64,000 bases of DNA from Pseudomonas sp. G2-4 (GCF_030064125.1 NZ_CP125957.1:3658001-3722000); one strand, 5' to 3'. Shown: positions 55,578 through 64,000, numbered from the stretch's first letter. Notes: generated from the sequence alone by a model not told the origin. Numbers and translations are program-made.

Positions 55578-55936
55578 CTGGCGAACTGTCGATGTGGGTG
55601 GAAATCCCGGTGGCGATCCTGCTGGTGCTCAGCGGCCTCTTCGCGCTGCTCGGAGCCATTGGCCTGGTGCGGCTCAAGGACTTTTTCCAGCGCATGCACC
55701 CGCCGGCCCTGGCGTCCACGCTGGGGGCCTGGTGCGTGGCGCTGGCCTCGATCATCTATTTTTCCGCACTCAAGTCCGGGCCGGTGCTGCACGCCTGGCT
55801 GATCCCGATCCTGCTGTCCATCACCGTACCGGTGACCACCCTGCTGCTGGCCCGGGCGGCGTTGTTTCGCAAGCGCATGGCGGGGGATGATGTGCCGGCG
55901 GAAGTGAGTAGCCGCCGGACCGGGCAAGACGACTGA
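55574..55936 (+). CDS. mrpG: Mrp antiporter subunit G
   Basis: 120 residues, three membrane helices with the family motif GLVRLKDFFQRMHPPALAST. Last gene of the coupled operon; a REP pair follows 24 bases after the stop and may end the transcript. Confidence 0.94.
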   Translation: MTGELSMWVEIPVAILLVLSGLFALLGAIGLVRLKDFFQRMHPPALASTLGAWCVALASIIYFSALKSGPVLHAWLIPILLSITVPVTTLLLARAALFRKRMAGDDVPAEVSSRRTGQDD

Positions 55937-55960
55937 CCGCTACCTTGCGCCGGACACCAT

Positions 55961-56091
55961 TGTGGCGAGGGAGCTTGCTCCCGCTGGGGTGCGCAGCAGC
56001 CCCAAGACCTTCCACCTCGGAGTGTCAGGTTATTTGTGTTCAGCTCTTGGGAGGGCTGCGCCCTCCAGCGGGAGCAAGCTCCCTCGCCACA
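55961..56091. repeat. Paired REP elements, GGCGAGGGAGC family (long form)
   Basis: TGTGGCGAGGGAGCTTGCTC at the left, the inverted GAGCAAGCTCCCTCGCCACA at the right, with the recurring inner segment (GTCAGGTTATTTGTGTTCAG). Confidence 0.92.
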
Positions 56092-56128
56092 AAAAGCGGG
56101 TTGTGTACCCAATGCACTGCGCTGCCGT

Positions 56129-56566
56129 TCAGGCCCAGGCCACGGTCAACAACCCAGCCCCAAGCACAACGCACAAGGGCGAATAAACCCAAGTGTCGAG
56201 CCGGGCGAACGTCGAGCCCTTGACCTCCTTGAAAAAACCCACCAGGTTCGACTCGCCAATGGCCCGGGCGAACATCAGCAAGGCAATCGCGCTGATCAGC
56301 CATTGCAACGCCCGATGGGTGACCGGCGGTGCCAACAGGCCGACTCTCAGGCACACCAGAACCGCGATCATCAACAGCGACAGCGCGACCACCAGGGTCA
56401 GCCAACCCGAGGGGTTGAACGCCGGACGCAGCGAACCGCCCTGCTTCACCGGCACCTGAGGCACCACCGCCAGGGCCGCCCATCGGCCGCCCAGGGCCCA
56501 ATACAAATGAATCAAGCTGATGGTCGCAAACACTGCGACCAGCGACCGAGCCAATACAAGCGTCAT
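56129..56566 (-). CDS. DUF3995-type membrane protein, function unknown
   Basis: 145 residues with four membrane helices, including FATISLIHLYWALGGRW at the start, which marks the DUF3995 family. The ATG at 56566 has AGGAGG nine bases upstream and is preferred over an ATG at 56596. No functional neighbour is evident. Confidence 0.8.
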   Translation of the reverse strand: MTLVLARSLVAVFATISLIHLYWALGGRWAALAVVPQVPVKQGGSLRPAFNPSGWLTLVVALSLLMIAVLVCLRVGLLAPPVTHRALQWLISAIALLMFARAIGESNLVGFFKEVKGSTFARLDTWVYSPLCVVLGAGLLTVAWA

Positions 56567-56704
56567 CTCGCCAGCCTCCTGAAAAGAGTTGAACAATCAT
56601 CCTAGCTGGAATTTGGCATTTCGCTGGACGGACGCAGACTGCCAGATTCCCGCGAATGACTCATTGCTCAGGATCAAGAGTTCGACCGACGGGGCCGGAT
56701 GGCA

Positions 56705-57715
56705 CTAGAGCTCGGCGGAGACTTTGTCTGCCACCTCCTTGGGCACCCAGGCCTGCCAGACCTGCGGATGAGCCTTGAGAAACGCCTCGGCGGCTTCACG
56801 GGGTGGCGTGCGCTTCTCGCCCATGTCAGCCAGGGCCTTGTTCAACGGTTCGATGGGCAGGTCGACCTTGCTGAAGAACTCGGCAATCTCCGGGTATTGC
56901 TTCTGGAACGGTACCGATACACCGATGGACAGTTTGGAGGCCAGTGAACGGGTCGGCTTGGGATTGGGATTGTCGGCGTCGGTCAGGGTTTTCCAGGCCT
57001 CGGCATCGAACGGCGGCTCTTGCAACTGCACCAGTTTGAAACGACCGAGCAGCGGCGTGGGCGACCAGTAATAAAACAGGATCGGCTTGCCTCGGCGAAT
57101 CGACGAGCTGATTTCCGCATCCAGCGCCGCCCCCGAACCGCTGCGGAAGTTCACGTAGCTGTCCGAGAGGCCATACGCCTTGAGCTTCTGTTTGTTGACC
57201 ACTTCGGACGTCCAGCCAATGGGGCTGTTGAGGAAACGTCCCTTGTCAGGACTTTCCGGGTCCTTGAATACGTGCTTGTAGCGCGCCAGGTCTTCGACGC
57301 TGCGCAGGTCCGGCGCCAGGGGCTTGATGCCCTTGGCGGGGTCACCCTTGATCACGTATTCCGGCACCCACCAACCTTCGGTCGCGCCCTTGACCGTATC
57401 GCCCAGGGCGACCACCTTGCCTTCAGCCTCGGCCTTGACCCACACAGGGCTGCGACCGGCCCACTCTTCGCCGATCACCTGGATGTCGTTATTGGCCAGG
57501 GCGGTTTCCAAGGTAATGGTGGTACCCGGCAATGTGTCAGTCTGCAACCCGTAGCCTTTTTCGACGATGATCCGCAGGATATCGGTGATCAGGCTGCCGC
57601 TTTCCCAGTTCAGATCGGCGAAGTGAATCGGCGCTGAAGCGGCCGATGCCGGAAATGGCAAAACCAACACAGCGAAGGTGGCCCAGGTAGCCAGCCACTG
57701 TCGAACTCGTTTCAT
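56705..57715 (-). CDS. ProX/OpuAC-type glycine betaine/choline-binding periplasmic protein
   Basis: 336 residues. Signal peptide of about 25 residues (VLVLPFPASA). The mature part has the OpuAC pattern: FADLNWESGSLITDILRIIV, ALANNDIQVIGEEW, and a C-terminal FFSKVDLPIEPLNKAL. It would bind a quaternary amine such as betaine or choline. The permease and ATPase genes are absent from the neighbourhood, so it probably feeds a transporter encoded elsewhere. A perfect palindrome lies about 75 bases upstream of its ATG. Confidence 0.9.
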   Translation of the reverse strand: MKRVRQWLATWATFAVLVLPFPASAASAPIHFADLNWESGSLITDILRIIVEKGYGLQTDTLPGTTITLETALANNDIQVIGEEWAGRSPVWVKAEAEGKVVALGDTVKGATEGWWVPEYVIKGDPAKGIKPLAPDLRSVEDLARYKHVFKDPESPDKGRFLNSPIGWTSEVVNKQKLKAYGLSDSYVNFRSGSGAALDAEISSSIRRGKPILFYYWSPTPLLGRFKLVQLQEPPFDAEAWKTLTDADNPNPKPTRSLASKLSIGVSVPFQKQYPEIAEFFSKVDLPIEPLNKALADMGEKRTPPREAAEAFLKAHPQVWQAWVPKEVADKVSAEL

Positions 57716-57788
57716 GCTTTGTACCTCATGCCAGACACAGCCATGGCTGAACGGCCTTGCGTCACCGAACGCAAGCCTCTGAATAGTT

Positions 57789-57802
57789 CAGTCAATTGAC
57801 TG
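57789..57802. promoter_or_regulatory. Perfect 14-base palindrome upstream of the betaine-binding gene
   Basis: CAGTCAATTGACTG at 57789-57802, 74 bases upstream of the ATG at 57715 (minus strand). It also contains a TTGACT that could serve as a -35 element. Probable operator; the regulator is unknown. Confidence 0.6.
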
Positions 57803-57874
57803 TAGCCGAGGTTCCAGCGATATCTTGTTAAAACTGTAACCGATCCTGGCGAGCGAAGACCGGCACTGCCCGCA

Positions 57875-58324
57875 TCATTCGCTGGCCTTGAAAGTCACCA
57901 GCTCGCCCTTGCGCCATTTGGCCGCTTTGGCGGTGACCGCCTTCAGGGTCTTGGTCAAGCCTTCCTGCAGCTGTTCGTTGGCCGCGAATACGGTCACCAC
58001 GCTGTGGCCTTCCTTGAACAGGATCGCCTGACCGCCGGGGGTCGTGACGAAAGCGTAGTCACCCAGGCCATAGACCGTCAGCTTGATTTCGCGAAACTTG
58101 ATTTCAAACTTGCCGCCTTCACGACTGGGCAATACCGCCGCGCGAAAATGATCACCCACCTTCAGTTCAAGCCTCGGCTTGTCATCCACCACCAGGGCCG
58201 ACTCGGTGTCGATTTCGGCAACATAGATACCTTCGGCGGTCTGCTCGGTGATATAGACGAAACGTGACTGGAACTGCTTGACCAGTTTTGCCCGCAGGTC
58301 ACCAAGAACAAATAACGCATGCAT
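57875..58324 (-). CDS. Hypothetical protein of unknown function
   Basis: 149 residues from the ATG at 58324. Mostly beta-strand-like (SRFVYITEQTAEGIYVAEID, KFEIKFREIKLTVYGLGDYA), with a basic C-terminal helix rich in Lys/Ala (TLKAVTAKAAKWRKG). No membrane segment or signal peptide. The frame stays open to 58597, and TTG codons just upstream could serve as the start, so the N-terminus is uncertain. I do not recognise the family. Confidence 0.72.
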   Translation of the reverse strand: MHALFVLGDLRAKLVKQFQSRFVYITEQTAEGIYVAEIDTESALVVDDKPRLELKVGDHFRAAVLPSREGGKFEIKFREIKLTVYGLGDYAFVTTPGGQAILFKEGHSVVTVFAANEQLQEGLTKTLKAVTAKAAKWRKGELVTFKASE

Positions 58325-58752
58325 GTCGAGATTACTTACTGCCAAGGAAACATCCCCATCTTTGAAAACGGTCCGCCCCCTGAGAAAGGACGGACCACGA
58401 GAACCCGTGCCGACTGTAGTGTCGCAATGGACCTGTAACTGAAATTCGAAGTGAACGGCGCGCCCTGCCCCGGGGCGAGAGGAGACTAAAGGATTGTCGC
58501 TCTCACCGTCTTTCCCGGAGGTCGTCAGAGGCTGAAGGAAAACACCACTCTGAGCATCGGAAAAGGTGGGACTACTAACTTTAGGGAAATTTCCCACTTA
58601 AAAAAGCATTTTTCTGACATCGAGCCCAAAAAAAATTGCTTTAGATAGGCACAACCGTCCACACGGTGCTGCTGATTCTAGAGCAGCCAGAGCCGTGGAG
58701 ACTACCCGAACTACTCGACAATTCGTCGATAAACCATAGAAAAGGAATTCAC
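58325..58752. other. 428-base region between divergent hypothetical genes
   Basis: Contains A/T-rich runs (CTTAAAAAAGCATTTTT and AAAAAAAATTGCTTTAGATA near 58595-58650) that could hold promoters for both flanking genes. No repeat, RNA gene or clear operator seen. Part of it may be coding if the leftward gene starts earlier. Confidence 0.5.
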
Positions 58753-58989
58753 ATGGCCACTTTCACAACCCTGAACCGACCTGCTGCCCCTTGCATCGCG
58801 GAGACGCACAACTCGTTCGATGGGGTCGATTGCCTTCCAGTCTCGTTGATTCAACCGCGTTATCGGGTCGTCCTGGCCGGCAAGTGTTTTTTTCATATTG
58901 AAGAAACATCGACTGGACGTGTAAGAGGATTCCGCACCGATCATAACGAGGCCTGCTACCTGGCCCGACGTCTCGAACGAAGCGCCTGA
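58753..58989 (+). CDS. Small hypothetical protein
   Basis: 78 residues from an ATG at 58753 with AAGGA seven bases upstream. Sequence shows RYRVVLAGKCFFHIEE, then a charged C-terminus (GFRTDHNEACYLARRLER). Soluble, three cysteines. No family recognised. It begins a run of three short rightward genes. Confidence 0.65.
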   Translation: MATFTTLNRPAAPCIAETHNSFDGVDCLPVSLIQPRYRVVLAGKCFFHIEETSTGRVRGFRTDHNEACYLARRLERSA

Positions 58990-59120
58990 GCTCATATACG
59001 CCCTCCCATTACTTAACTCAGCCGCCGACAGGCAACTGCTGCCATACTGCCTGCCTGCGAAAACCGTCGCCCATGGCGGATCGCGCACCAACAATATGAC
59101 TTTTGAAGAGAAGGCGCGAC

Positions 59121-59351
59121 GTGACGGAATTTGATATCGGCGAATTTTTTATCCGGGGCGAAGCCAGAGAGGTCGAAGGCGAGTTCCAGGCCGTCATCGT
59201 GATGCGTGCCAAACCGCCCCTGACCACGGTCAGTTGGCACCAGGTGGAAAAGGATCGCTGGTTCAAGACCGCGGAGATCGCGGCCGAGGCTGCCAGGGAA
59301 GCCGCCAAGGCTTTGAAGGCTGCGGTGGATGAAGGGGCCTTGAAAGCCTGA
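59121..59351 (+). CDS. Small hypothetical protein, alanine-rich helical C-terminus
   Basis: 76 residues from a GTG at 59121 with AAGG six bases upstream. The N-terminal half looks like strands (FDIGEFFIRGEAREVEGEF, VIVMRAKPPLTTVSWHQVE) and the C-terminal half is one Ala/Lys/Glu helix (AAEAAREAAKALKAAVDEG). No family recognised. Confidence 0.62.
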   Translation: MTEFDIGEFFIRGEAREVEGEFQAVIVMRAKPPLTTVSWHQVEKDRWFKTAEIAAEAAREAAKALKAAVDEGALKA

Positions 59352-59438
59352 GTCCGATCGAACTCCTGGCGGGCGCTTGCCTCAGATAAAGGGAAGCAAT
59401 CGAGACGCCATGACGGCGCCCATCCAAAGGAGAACCCC

Positions 59439-59675
59439 ATGGAACAGCCTTCGCACGAACTCAGTACCCTGTTCGATCAACTTGGCCTGCCTTCGGACGG
59501 CAATGCCATCGACGATTTCATCATGGCGCACCCCTTGGCTCCGGAGATCAAATTGGTAGAGGCCGACTTCTGGTCGGATCAGCAGAAAGACCTACTGCGC
59601 GAATGGTTGCTCGCCGACGGCGAAGAGGCGGTGCTGGTGGATCAACTCAACGTGCGCTTGCACGACGGTAAATAG
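59439..59675 (+). CDS. DUF2789-family small protein
   Basis: 78 residues. Matches DUF2789 in order: LSTLFDQLGLPSDGNAID, FIMAHPL, FWSDQQKDLLREWLLADGE and VDQLNVRL. Acidic and helical, function unknown. AAAGGAGA lies before the ATG at 59439. Confidence 0.88.
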   Translation: MEQPSHELSTLFDQLGLPSDGNAIDDFIMAHPLAPEIKLVEADFWSDQQKDLLREWLLADGEEAVLVDQLNVRLHDGK

Positions 59676-59734
59676 CGGCAAGGGCCTTTGGTCGAGTGCA
59701 AGTCAGGACCTTTAACTGAGTGCAGGACAGCTCT

Positions 59735-59870
59735 TGTGGCGAGGGAGCTTGCTCCCGCTCGACTGCGCAGCAGTCGCCCCGAAGTATTGCCGGCTCGGTG
59801 TCCCAGGCTGGTGGTTGCGTCCAGCCTTTTGGGGCTGCTGCGCAGCCCAGCGGGAGCAAGCTCCTTCTCC
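59735..59870. repeat. Paired REP elements, GGCGAGGGAGC family (long form, decayed right end)
   Basis: TGTGGCGAGGGAGCTTGCTC at the left; the right partner reads GAGCAAGCTCCTTCTCCTC, diverged at its end. The inner segment (GTCCCAGGCTGGTGGTTGCG) matches the other long forms. Confidence 0.85.
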
Positions 59871-59909
59871 TCATAAGTTCCGTGCAAGCCCGGCGTCTTG
59901 TATCGAGGC

Positions 59910-61517
59910 CTAGCGCGGTTTCTCGGGTTTATAGCCCAACCGCAAACCACCCCAATGACGCCCCTTGAGCATGATCGGCACGGATAGATCGTGCATCAAC
60001 TCCCCCGTGTCGCGGGTGTAGGTCTGGAGCAGCACCGGCTGTTGATGGCTGCCGCAGCGAATTCCGGTGCGATCGGAGAACTTGCGCTTGGTCCGGTTAT
60101 TCAGCGTATCCACCTGTGGATCGCCGGTCAGCGGCTGGCTGAAAGCCTTGTTATGGGTAGGCACGTAACCCTGCTGGGTGCAGGCAATCGCGAACACCAG
60201 GCCTTCGTGGCGGGCGAGCAACGGTTCCTGGATCGCCGGCAGCACCTGATCGGTGTAGCGGTCGAAGCGGGTCTGGAACTTGGCGGGCTGGGTGTTGGGG
60301 ATGGCCTGGTAACTACGGTCAAACAGGTCCTCCAGGCTGACACGGCCCTGATCGATGTCTGCTTCGAACTGCGCGGCGATCTGGCTCGCCCCTTCCCGCG
60401 CCAGGTCGTACACCCGTTGGTGATAATCGTCGAGGCCTACCTCAGCCAGGCGTTCGCTGATGGTTTCGGCCTGGCCTTCCATCTGCACGGCCGCTTCGGC
60501 CAGGCGCTGGGTCTGCTGGTCACTGACGGACAGGTCGCCGCGCATCTGCTCGATGGCATGGAACAGGCTGTCGAGTTGCTCGCGGTTGGTGTCGGTGCCC
60601 TGGGCGATGGCGCTGACCTGGGTTTCGACGCCGGCGGCGAGCCGGGCAATGTTTTCCAGATGCTGGCCGGTGTGCTCGACCTGTTGCACGCCGCTGTCCA
60701 AGTCACTGGCCAATTGCCGGATCTGTTCCACCACCTGGGCGGTGCGCTGCTGGATGTCCGCCACCATCACGCCGACCTCGCCGGTGGCCGCCGCCGTGCG
60801 CCCGGCCAGGCCGCGCACCTCATCGGCCACCACTGCGAACCCGCGGCCATGCTCACCGGCCCGTGCCGCTTCGATGGCGGCGTTCAGCGCCAACAGGTTG
60901 GTCTGGCTGGCGATCGACTGGATCACCAGGCTGACTCGCTGGATTTCATCGCTGCGCACGCTCAAGGCTTCGATCAATTCGCGGCTGTCGTTTGCGCGCT
61001 GGCTGAGCTGGTGCATGCGGCTGATGGACTCCACCAGCTCGCTGCGCCCGGCCACGCTGCTGCGATGGGCCTCGCTGGCGGCGCCCAGGGCCTGCTGGCT
61101 GAGTTGCGAAGTGGCTTGTTCGGTGGCGATCATCGATTCGGCATTGCTGACGATTTGCGCCGCCGCATCGAGTTGCGACTGGACCTTGCCGGCCAGCTGC
61201 TTGACCGAATAGGCGACGCCGGCCGCCGACAAGGCGTTATGGCTGGTGGTATAGGACAAGTCGCGGGTCAGCTCGGCCAGTTTGTCGACCGCCGCCGGTA
61301 CAGGGGTCGCGCTCATGCGCGAGCGCAGGCGCGGCAACCAGACGATGAGCATCACCAAGGGCAGGCCCAAGTACAGCGACCAGCCACCCAAGGCCATGCC
61401 GCACAGCAGCAAGCTCAGGGCGATACTCTGCAAGGTCGGCGTCAACCAACGCGCCATGCTTTTCGTCGCAGGCACCGAAGCCGGTACCACACCCGCCAGA
61501 GTTCCGTCTGTCGCCAT
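59910..61517 (-). CDS. Methyl-accepting chemotaxis protein without periplasmic sensor
   Basis: 535 residues. Two closely spaced membrane segments (about 28-62) leave almost no periplasmic loop. The signalling hairpin is clear ([20 protein letters not shown], then [16 protein letters not shown]). After it come about 200 further residues with [40 protein letters not shown] and [18 protein letters not shown], resembling a cytosolic sensory domain placed at the C-terminus. It would signal through CheA/CheW to flagella or another array. The ligand is unknown. Start ATG at 61517; a GTG at 61532 is possible. Confidence 0.9.
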   Translation of the reverse strand: MATDGTLAGVVPASVPATKSMARWLTPTLQSIALSLLLCGMALGGWSLYLGLPLVMLIVWLPRLRSRMSATPVPAAVDKLAELTRDLSYTTSHNALSAAGVAYSVKQLAGKVQSQLDAAAQIVSNAESMIATEQATSQLSQQALGAASEAHRSSVAGRSELVESISRMHQLSQRANDSRELIEALSVRSDEIQRVSLVIQSIASQTNLLALNAAIEAARAGEHGRGFAVVADEVRGLAGRTAAATGEVGVMVADIQQRTAQVVEQIRQLASDLDSGVQQVEHTGQHLENIARLAAGVETQVSAIAQGTDTNREQLDSLFHAIEQMRGDLSVSDQQTQRLAEAAVQMEGQAETISERLAEVGLDDYHQRVYDLAREGASQIAAQFEADIDQGRVSLEDLFDRSYQAIPNTQPAKFQTRFDRYTDQVLPAIQEPLLARHEGLVFAIACTQQGYVPTHNKAFSQPLTGDPQVDTLNNRTKRKFSDRTGIRCGSHQQPVLLQTYTRDTGELMHDLSVPIMLKGRHWGGLRLGYKPEKPR

Positions 61518-61644
61518 GTTCGTCACCCACACTTCTCGTTGTTATGCCCGCATTAAACGCCACTACCGAGCCATTATCCATGGTCCATTAGTCGTGTTTT
61601 TGCAGCAGGTCAACGGAAGTGAAGAAACTGGCGCAGACGAAAGC

Positions 61645-61681
61645 AAAAAATCGCGGCCTCGTTAAGAAGGCCGCGATCTTT
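61645..61681 (-). terminator. Rho-independent terminator after the DksA-like gene
   Basis: Read on the minus strand, a nine-pair stem ATCGCGGCC/GGCCGCGAT with a ten-base loop runs into six T (the AAAAAA at 61645-61650 on the plus strand). It starts about 15 bases after the stop of the gene. Confidence 0.9.
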
Positions 61682-61696
61682 TACTTGAAGCGCGAA

Positions 61697-62101
61697 TCAA
61701 GCCTGACGCTGGTGCTTGTCGATCTGCTCGTGACGTTCCTGAGCTTCGATGCAGTATTTGGTGGTCGGGCTGATCAGCAGGCGTTTGAGGCCAATCGCCT
61801 CGCCGCTGTCGTCGCACCAGCCAAAGCTGTCATCGTTGATGCGGTCCAGGGCCTGCTCCAGTTGAGGCAGCATGCGCTGGTCACGATCGATGGCGTTGAC
61901 CAGCCAGGTACGCTCTTCTTCTACCGAAGCAGCGTCCGCGGGGTCAGCCGGGGTATCCAGGCTCTCAATGGCGATTCGGTTCTGTTCGATGCGCTCGTGG
62001 GTTTCGACTTTCATGTTCTGCAACAGCTTGGTGAAGAAAGCCAGCTGCTCGGCATTCATGTAGTCATCCGCCGGCATGGCCAGCAACTTTTCCTTTGTCA
62101 T
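61697..62101 (-). CDS. DksA/TraR-family transcription factor lacking the full zinc finger (DksA2-like)
   Basis: 134 residues. The coiled-coil with its acidic tip is present (DTPADPADAASVEEERTW), as needed to reach the RNA polymerase secondary channel. The zinc-finger region reads CDDS and CIEA, so only two of the four usual cysteines remain, as in P. aeruginosa DksA2, which works under zinc starvation. With ppGpp it would tune transcription. ATG at 62101; an extended frame reaches 62209. A good terminator follows. Confidence 0.87.
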   Translation of the reverse strand: MTKEKLLAMPADDYMNAEQLAFFTKLLQNMKVETHERIEQNRIAIESLDTPADPADAASVEEERTWLVNAIDRDQRMLPQLEQALDRINDDSFGWCDDSGEAIGLKRLLISPTTKYCIEAQERHEQIDKHQRQA

Positions 62102-62428
62102 TGATATCTCTATAAAAAAACGTGCATTAAGGCGAATTATGGAGCGTCCCGCAGCGCAGCTGCCGCGCACATCGGGAAGGCGCCGTTTATTCCAAGCGCC
62201 ACCCGGCACTCAATTTACGAGGGGCGGCAGTCTAAGGCCGAGTCGAGGCCTCAGCAACTGAAAACATAGGGAAAATTTCCGACAGCCCCTTCAAATGTTC
62301 TCTGACAGGCTTTCAGCGGTCATCGGAGTGCGTTTATAACAAGAAATTCAGTGTAATAGCTGTATTAAGAAGACAAATGGCAACGCCACGCGGGTCAGGC
62401 GTGGCGCATTGTCACAGTATGAGGACGT
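62102..62428. other. 327-base region between the DksA-like gene and the sugar permease
   Basis: Holds the promoter side of the DksA-like gene, with an AT-rich stretch at 62104-62140. Near the right end an eight-pair hairpin CGCCACGC/GCGTGGCG (62384-62406) follows the permease stop and may be its weak terminator. No gene or regulator site recognised otherwise. Confidence 0.5.
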
Positions 62429-63451
62429 TCAGCGCTTGAGTTTACGCTTGTTACGGTACTGGTCGATGACCACCGCCACCACAATGATCATCCCCTTGAT
62501 GATGTCCTGGATGTAGGCATCGACACCGACGAAGGTAAAACCGCTGGCCATGACCCCGAGAATCAGCGCCCCGATCACCGTTCCGGTGATGCGCCCCACC
62601 CCACCCGCCAGGCTGGTACCGCCGATCACCGCTGCGGCAATCGCGTCCAGCTCATAGGACATGCCCATGCCGGCCTGCCCGGTCGCCGCCCGCGCGGAGG
62701 CTACCACGCCGGCCAGCCCCGCCAGCAACCCGGCGATGCTGTAGACGATCACCAGGTGACGCTTGACGTTGATACCCGACGTACGCGCCGCCTGCATGTT
62801 GCCACCGATAGCGTAGGTGTATTTGCCGTACTTGGTATAGCGCAGGGCGATGTGGAAGATCACCGCCACCACCAGGAAGATGATCACCGGCATGGCGCCA
62901 TGGCCGATGGCGGTATAGGAATCGGACAACATGCTCACCGGCTGGCCTTCGGTGTAGTAGCGCGCCAGGCCACGGGCCGAGACCATCATGCCGAGGGTGG
63001 CAATAAAAGGCGGAATCCCGGTCATGGCGATGATGCTGCCGTTGATCGCCCCGGCCAGGAGTCCCACACCGAGCCCCGCCACTACGGGGATCCACACCGG
63101 CAGGTCCGTCAGGGAAGGAAACACCGCCCGGGCGAAGTCCGAGGTCTGGGCCAGGCTGGCGGCGATCATGGCCGACAGCGCGAGCACCGAGCCGGACGAC
63201 AGATCGATACCGGTGGTGATGATCACCTGTGTCACGCCAATGGCCAGCAGGCCGATGATCGACACTTGCAGGATCATCAGCACCAGGCGCTGGGAGTTCA
63301 TCAGGAAACTCTGGTCGCGCATGATCCAGCCAAACATTTCGAACACCAGGCCGATGCCAATCAGCACCAGGAAGATACTCAGTTCCGTCGGCAACCGCCG
63401 GCGCGTCCTGGCCGGTGCGGCCGCGGGTTTGTTTTCCAGTATCGCGTTCAT
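62429..63451 (-). CDS. Sugar ABC transporter permease (RbsC-like)
   Basis: 340 residues of the ribose/xylose/inositol permease family, about ten membrane helices. Family blocks are TTGIDLSSGSVLALSAMIA, GMMVSARGLARYYTEGQPV and GGTSLAGGVGRITGTVIGAL. The ATG at 63451 is preferred because AAGGTGG lies six bases upstream; the ATG at 63457 directly abuts that site. It is the last gene of a leftward operon whose ATPase is next to it. The sugar cannot be read from the sequence; myo-inositol or ribose are the main candidates. Confidence 0.92.
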   Translation of the reverse strand: MNAILENKPAAAPARTRRRLPTELSIFLVLIGIGLVFEMFGWIMRDQSFLMNSQRLVLMILQVSIIGLLAIGVTQVIITTGIDLSSGSVLALSAMIAASLAQTSDFARAVFPSLTDLPVWIPVVAGLGVGLLAGAINGSIIAMTGIPPFIATLGMMVSARGLARYYTEGQPVSMLSDSYTAIGHGAMPVIIFLVVAVIFHIALRYTKYGKYTYAIGGNMQAARTSGINVKRHLVIVYSIAGLLAGLAGVVASARAATGQAGMGMSYELDAIAAAVIGGTSLAGGVGRITGTVIGALILGVMASGFTFVGVDAYIQDIIKGMIIVVAVVIDQYRNKRKLKR

Positions 63452-63475
63452 AGCCATCCACCTTTTTTGTTCTTT

Positions 63476-63564
63476 GGCGAGGGGGGTTGTTCCCTGCCGG
63501 GAGGTGTGGCGCCCCTGGGACAGGGCCGCTTCACGGCCCAGCGGGGATAAATCCCCTCGCCACA
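63476..63564. repeat. Variant REP pair inside the sugar transporter operon
   Basis: GGCGAGGGGGGTTGTTCCCT at the left and GCGGGGATAAATCCCCTCGC at the right, a diverged form of the GGCGAGGGAGC family. It lies between the ATPase and permease genes and is the only REP pair in the window with this sequence. Confidence 0.75.
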
Positions 63565-63599
63565 TGTTGCTCGACGTTATTAAGTTGAACGGGCTGGCA

Positions 63600-64000
63600 T
63601 CAGGACAGGCCCGAGGCCAACTGCATGACCCGCTCCTGGGTCGCTTCGCCACGGTCGAGGGTGCCCATCAGGTCGCCTTCATGCATCACCATGACCCGGT
63701 CGCTCATGCCCAGTACTTCCGGCAGCTCCGAGGAAATCATGATCACCGCCATGCCTTCGCTGGCGAGGTAGGAAATCAGCCGATAGATCTCGGCCTTGGC
63801 ACCCACGTCGATGCCACGGGTCGGCTCGTCGAGGATCAGGATGCGCGGGTTGGTCATCAGCCAGCGCGCCAGCAGCGCTTTCTGCTGGTTGCCGCCGGAC
63901 AAGGTGTCGATGCACTGTTCCAGGGACGGGGTCTTGACCCGCAGTTTCTTGCACATCTCCTCGCACAAGGCACGCAGGGCTTTCTGCTGGATAAAACCGT
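63600..64000 (-). CDS. Sugar ABC transporter ATP-binding protein (RbsA-like), 5' end beyond the window
   Basis: About 133 C-terminal residues are visible. They carry the ABC signature LSGGNQQK, Walker [14 protein letters not shown] and the switch region [20 protein letters not shown], in the pattern of the second ATPase half of RbsA/MglA proteins. The frame runs open to the window edge ([15 protein letters not shown]), so the rest lies outside. It pairs with the RbsC-like permease downstream. Confidence 0.93.
   Translation of the reverse strand, partial: GFIQQKALRALCEEMCKKLRVKTPSLEQCIDTLSGGNQQKALLARWLMTNPRILILDEPTRGIDVGAKAEIYRLISYLASEGMAVIMISSELPEVLGMSDRVMVMHEGDLMGTLDRGEATQERVMQLASGLS

Overview
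The window is GC-rich (about 60-65 % in most genes) and tightly packed. It carries dozens of the short inverted repeats (REP elements) typical of the Pseudomonas fluorescens complex. Gene content and order also point to that group: the nppA1A2BCD-fabI order, the ada-alkA pair, a GTG-started acnB, an Mrp antiporter operon and a type VI secretion (T6SS) island with the gene order of P. aeruginosa HSI-III. No rRNA, tRNA, CRISPR array, insertion sequence or prophage was found.

Region by region: 1-7573 holds the npp/yej-type oligopeptide ABC transporter (first gene cut by the window edge) followed by fabI and a terminator. 7606-8097 is a four-unit tandem array of paired REP elements. 8101-14844 holds a GAF-GGDEF diguanylate cyclase, an AraC regulator, a LysE exporter, the potassium channel subunit TrkH, the Ada/AlkA alkylation repair pair and a Gfa-like protein. 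14981-21767 holds miaE, a tandem universal stress protein under a perfect Anr box, a DUF1289 protein, acnB with an unusually structured leader, and an SdaC-type amino acid permease. 22082-23035 is a D-2-hydroxyacid dehydrogenase that touches the T6SS tail to tail.

23032-43100 is the T6SS. A leftward operon encodes TssA, TssM, TssL, TssK and TssJ (baseplate and membrane complex). A rightward operon encodes TssB, TssC, Hcp, TssE, TssF, TssG and ClpV, then a small gene with a PD-(D/E)XK nuclease pattern, VgrG and a MORN-repeat protein. A DUF4280 PAAR-like gene faces the opposite way at the end. The two operons diverge from a 224-base region with two perfect inverted repeats. The nuclease-like gene between clpV and vgrG has lower GC and no obvious immunity partner, and is the best candidate here for an undescribed effector.

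43298-49714 holds a kinase-like phosphotransferase with an SDR enzyme, a Gfo/Idh/MocA oxidoreductase behind two identical palindromic operators, an FAD oxidoreductase with an XRE-cupin regulator, and an EamA transporter. 49867-55936 is a six-gene, translationally coupled Mrp Na+/H+ antiporter operon. 56129-62101 holds a DUF3995 membrane protein, a ProX-like binding protein, several small proteins of unknown function, a chemoreceptor with a C-terminal extension, and a DksA paralogue without the full zinc-finger cysteines. 62429-64000 is the end of a sugar ABC transporter operon that runs off the window.
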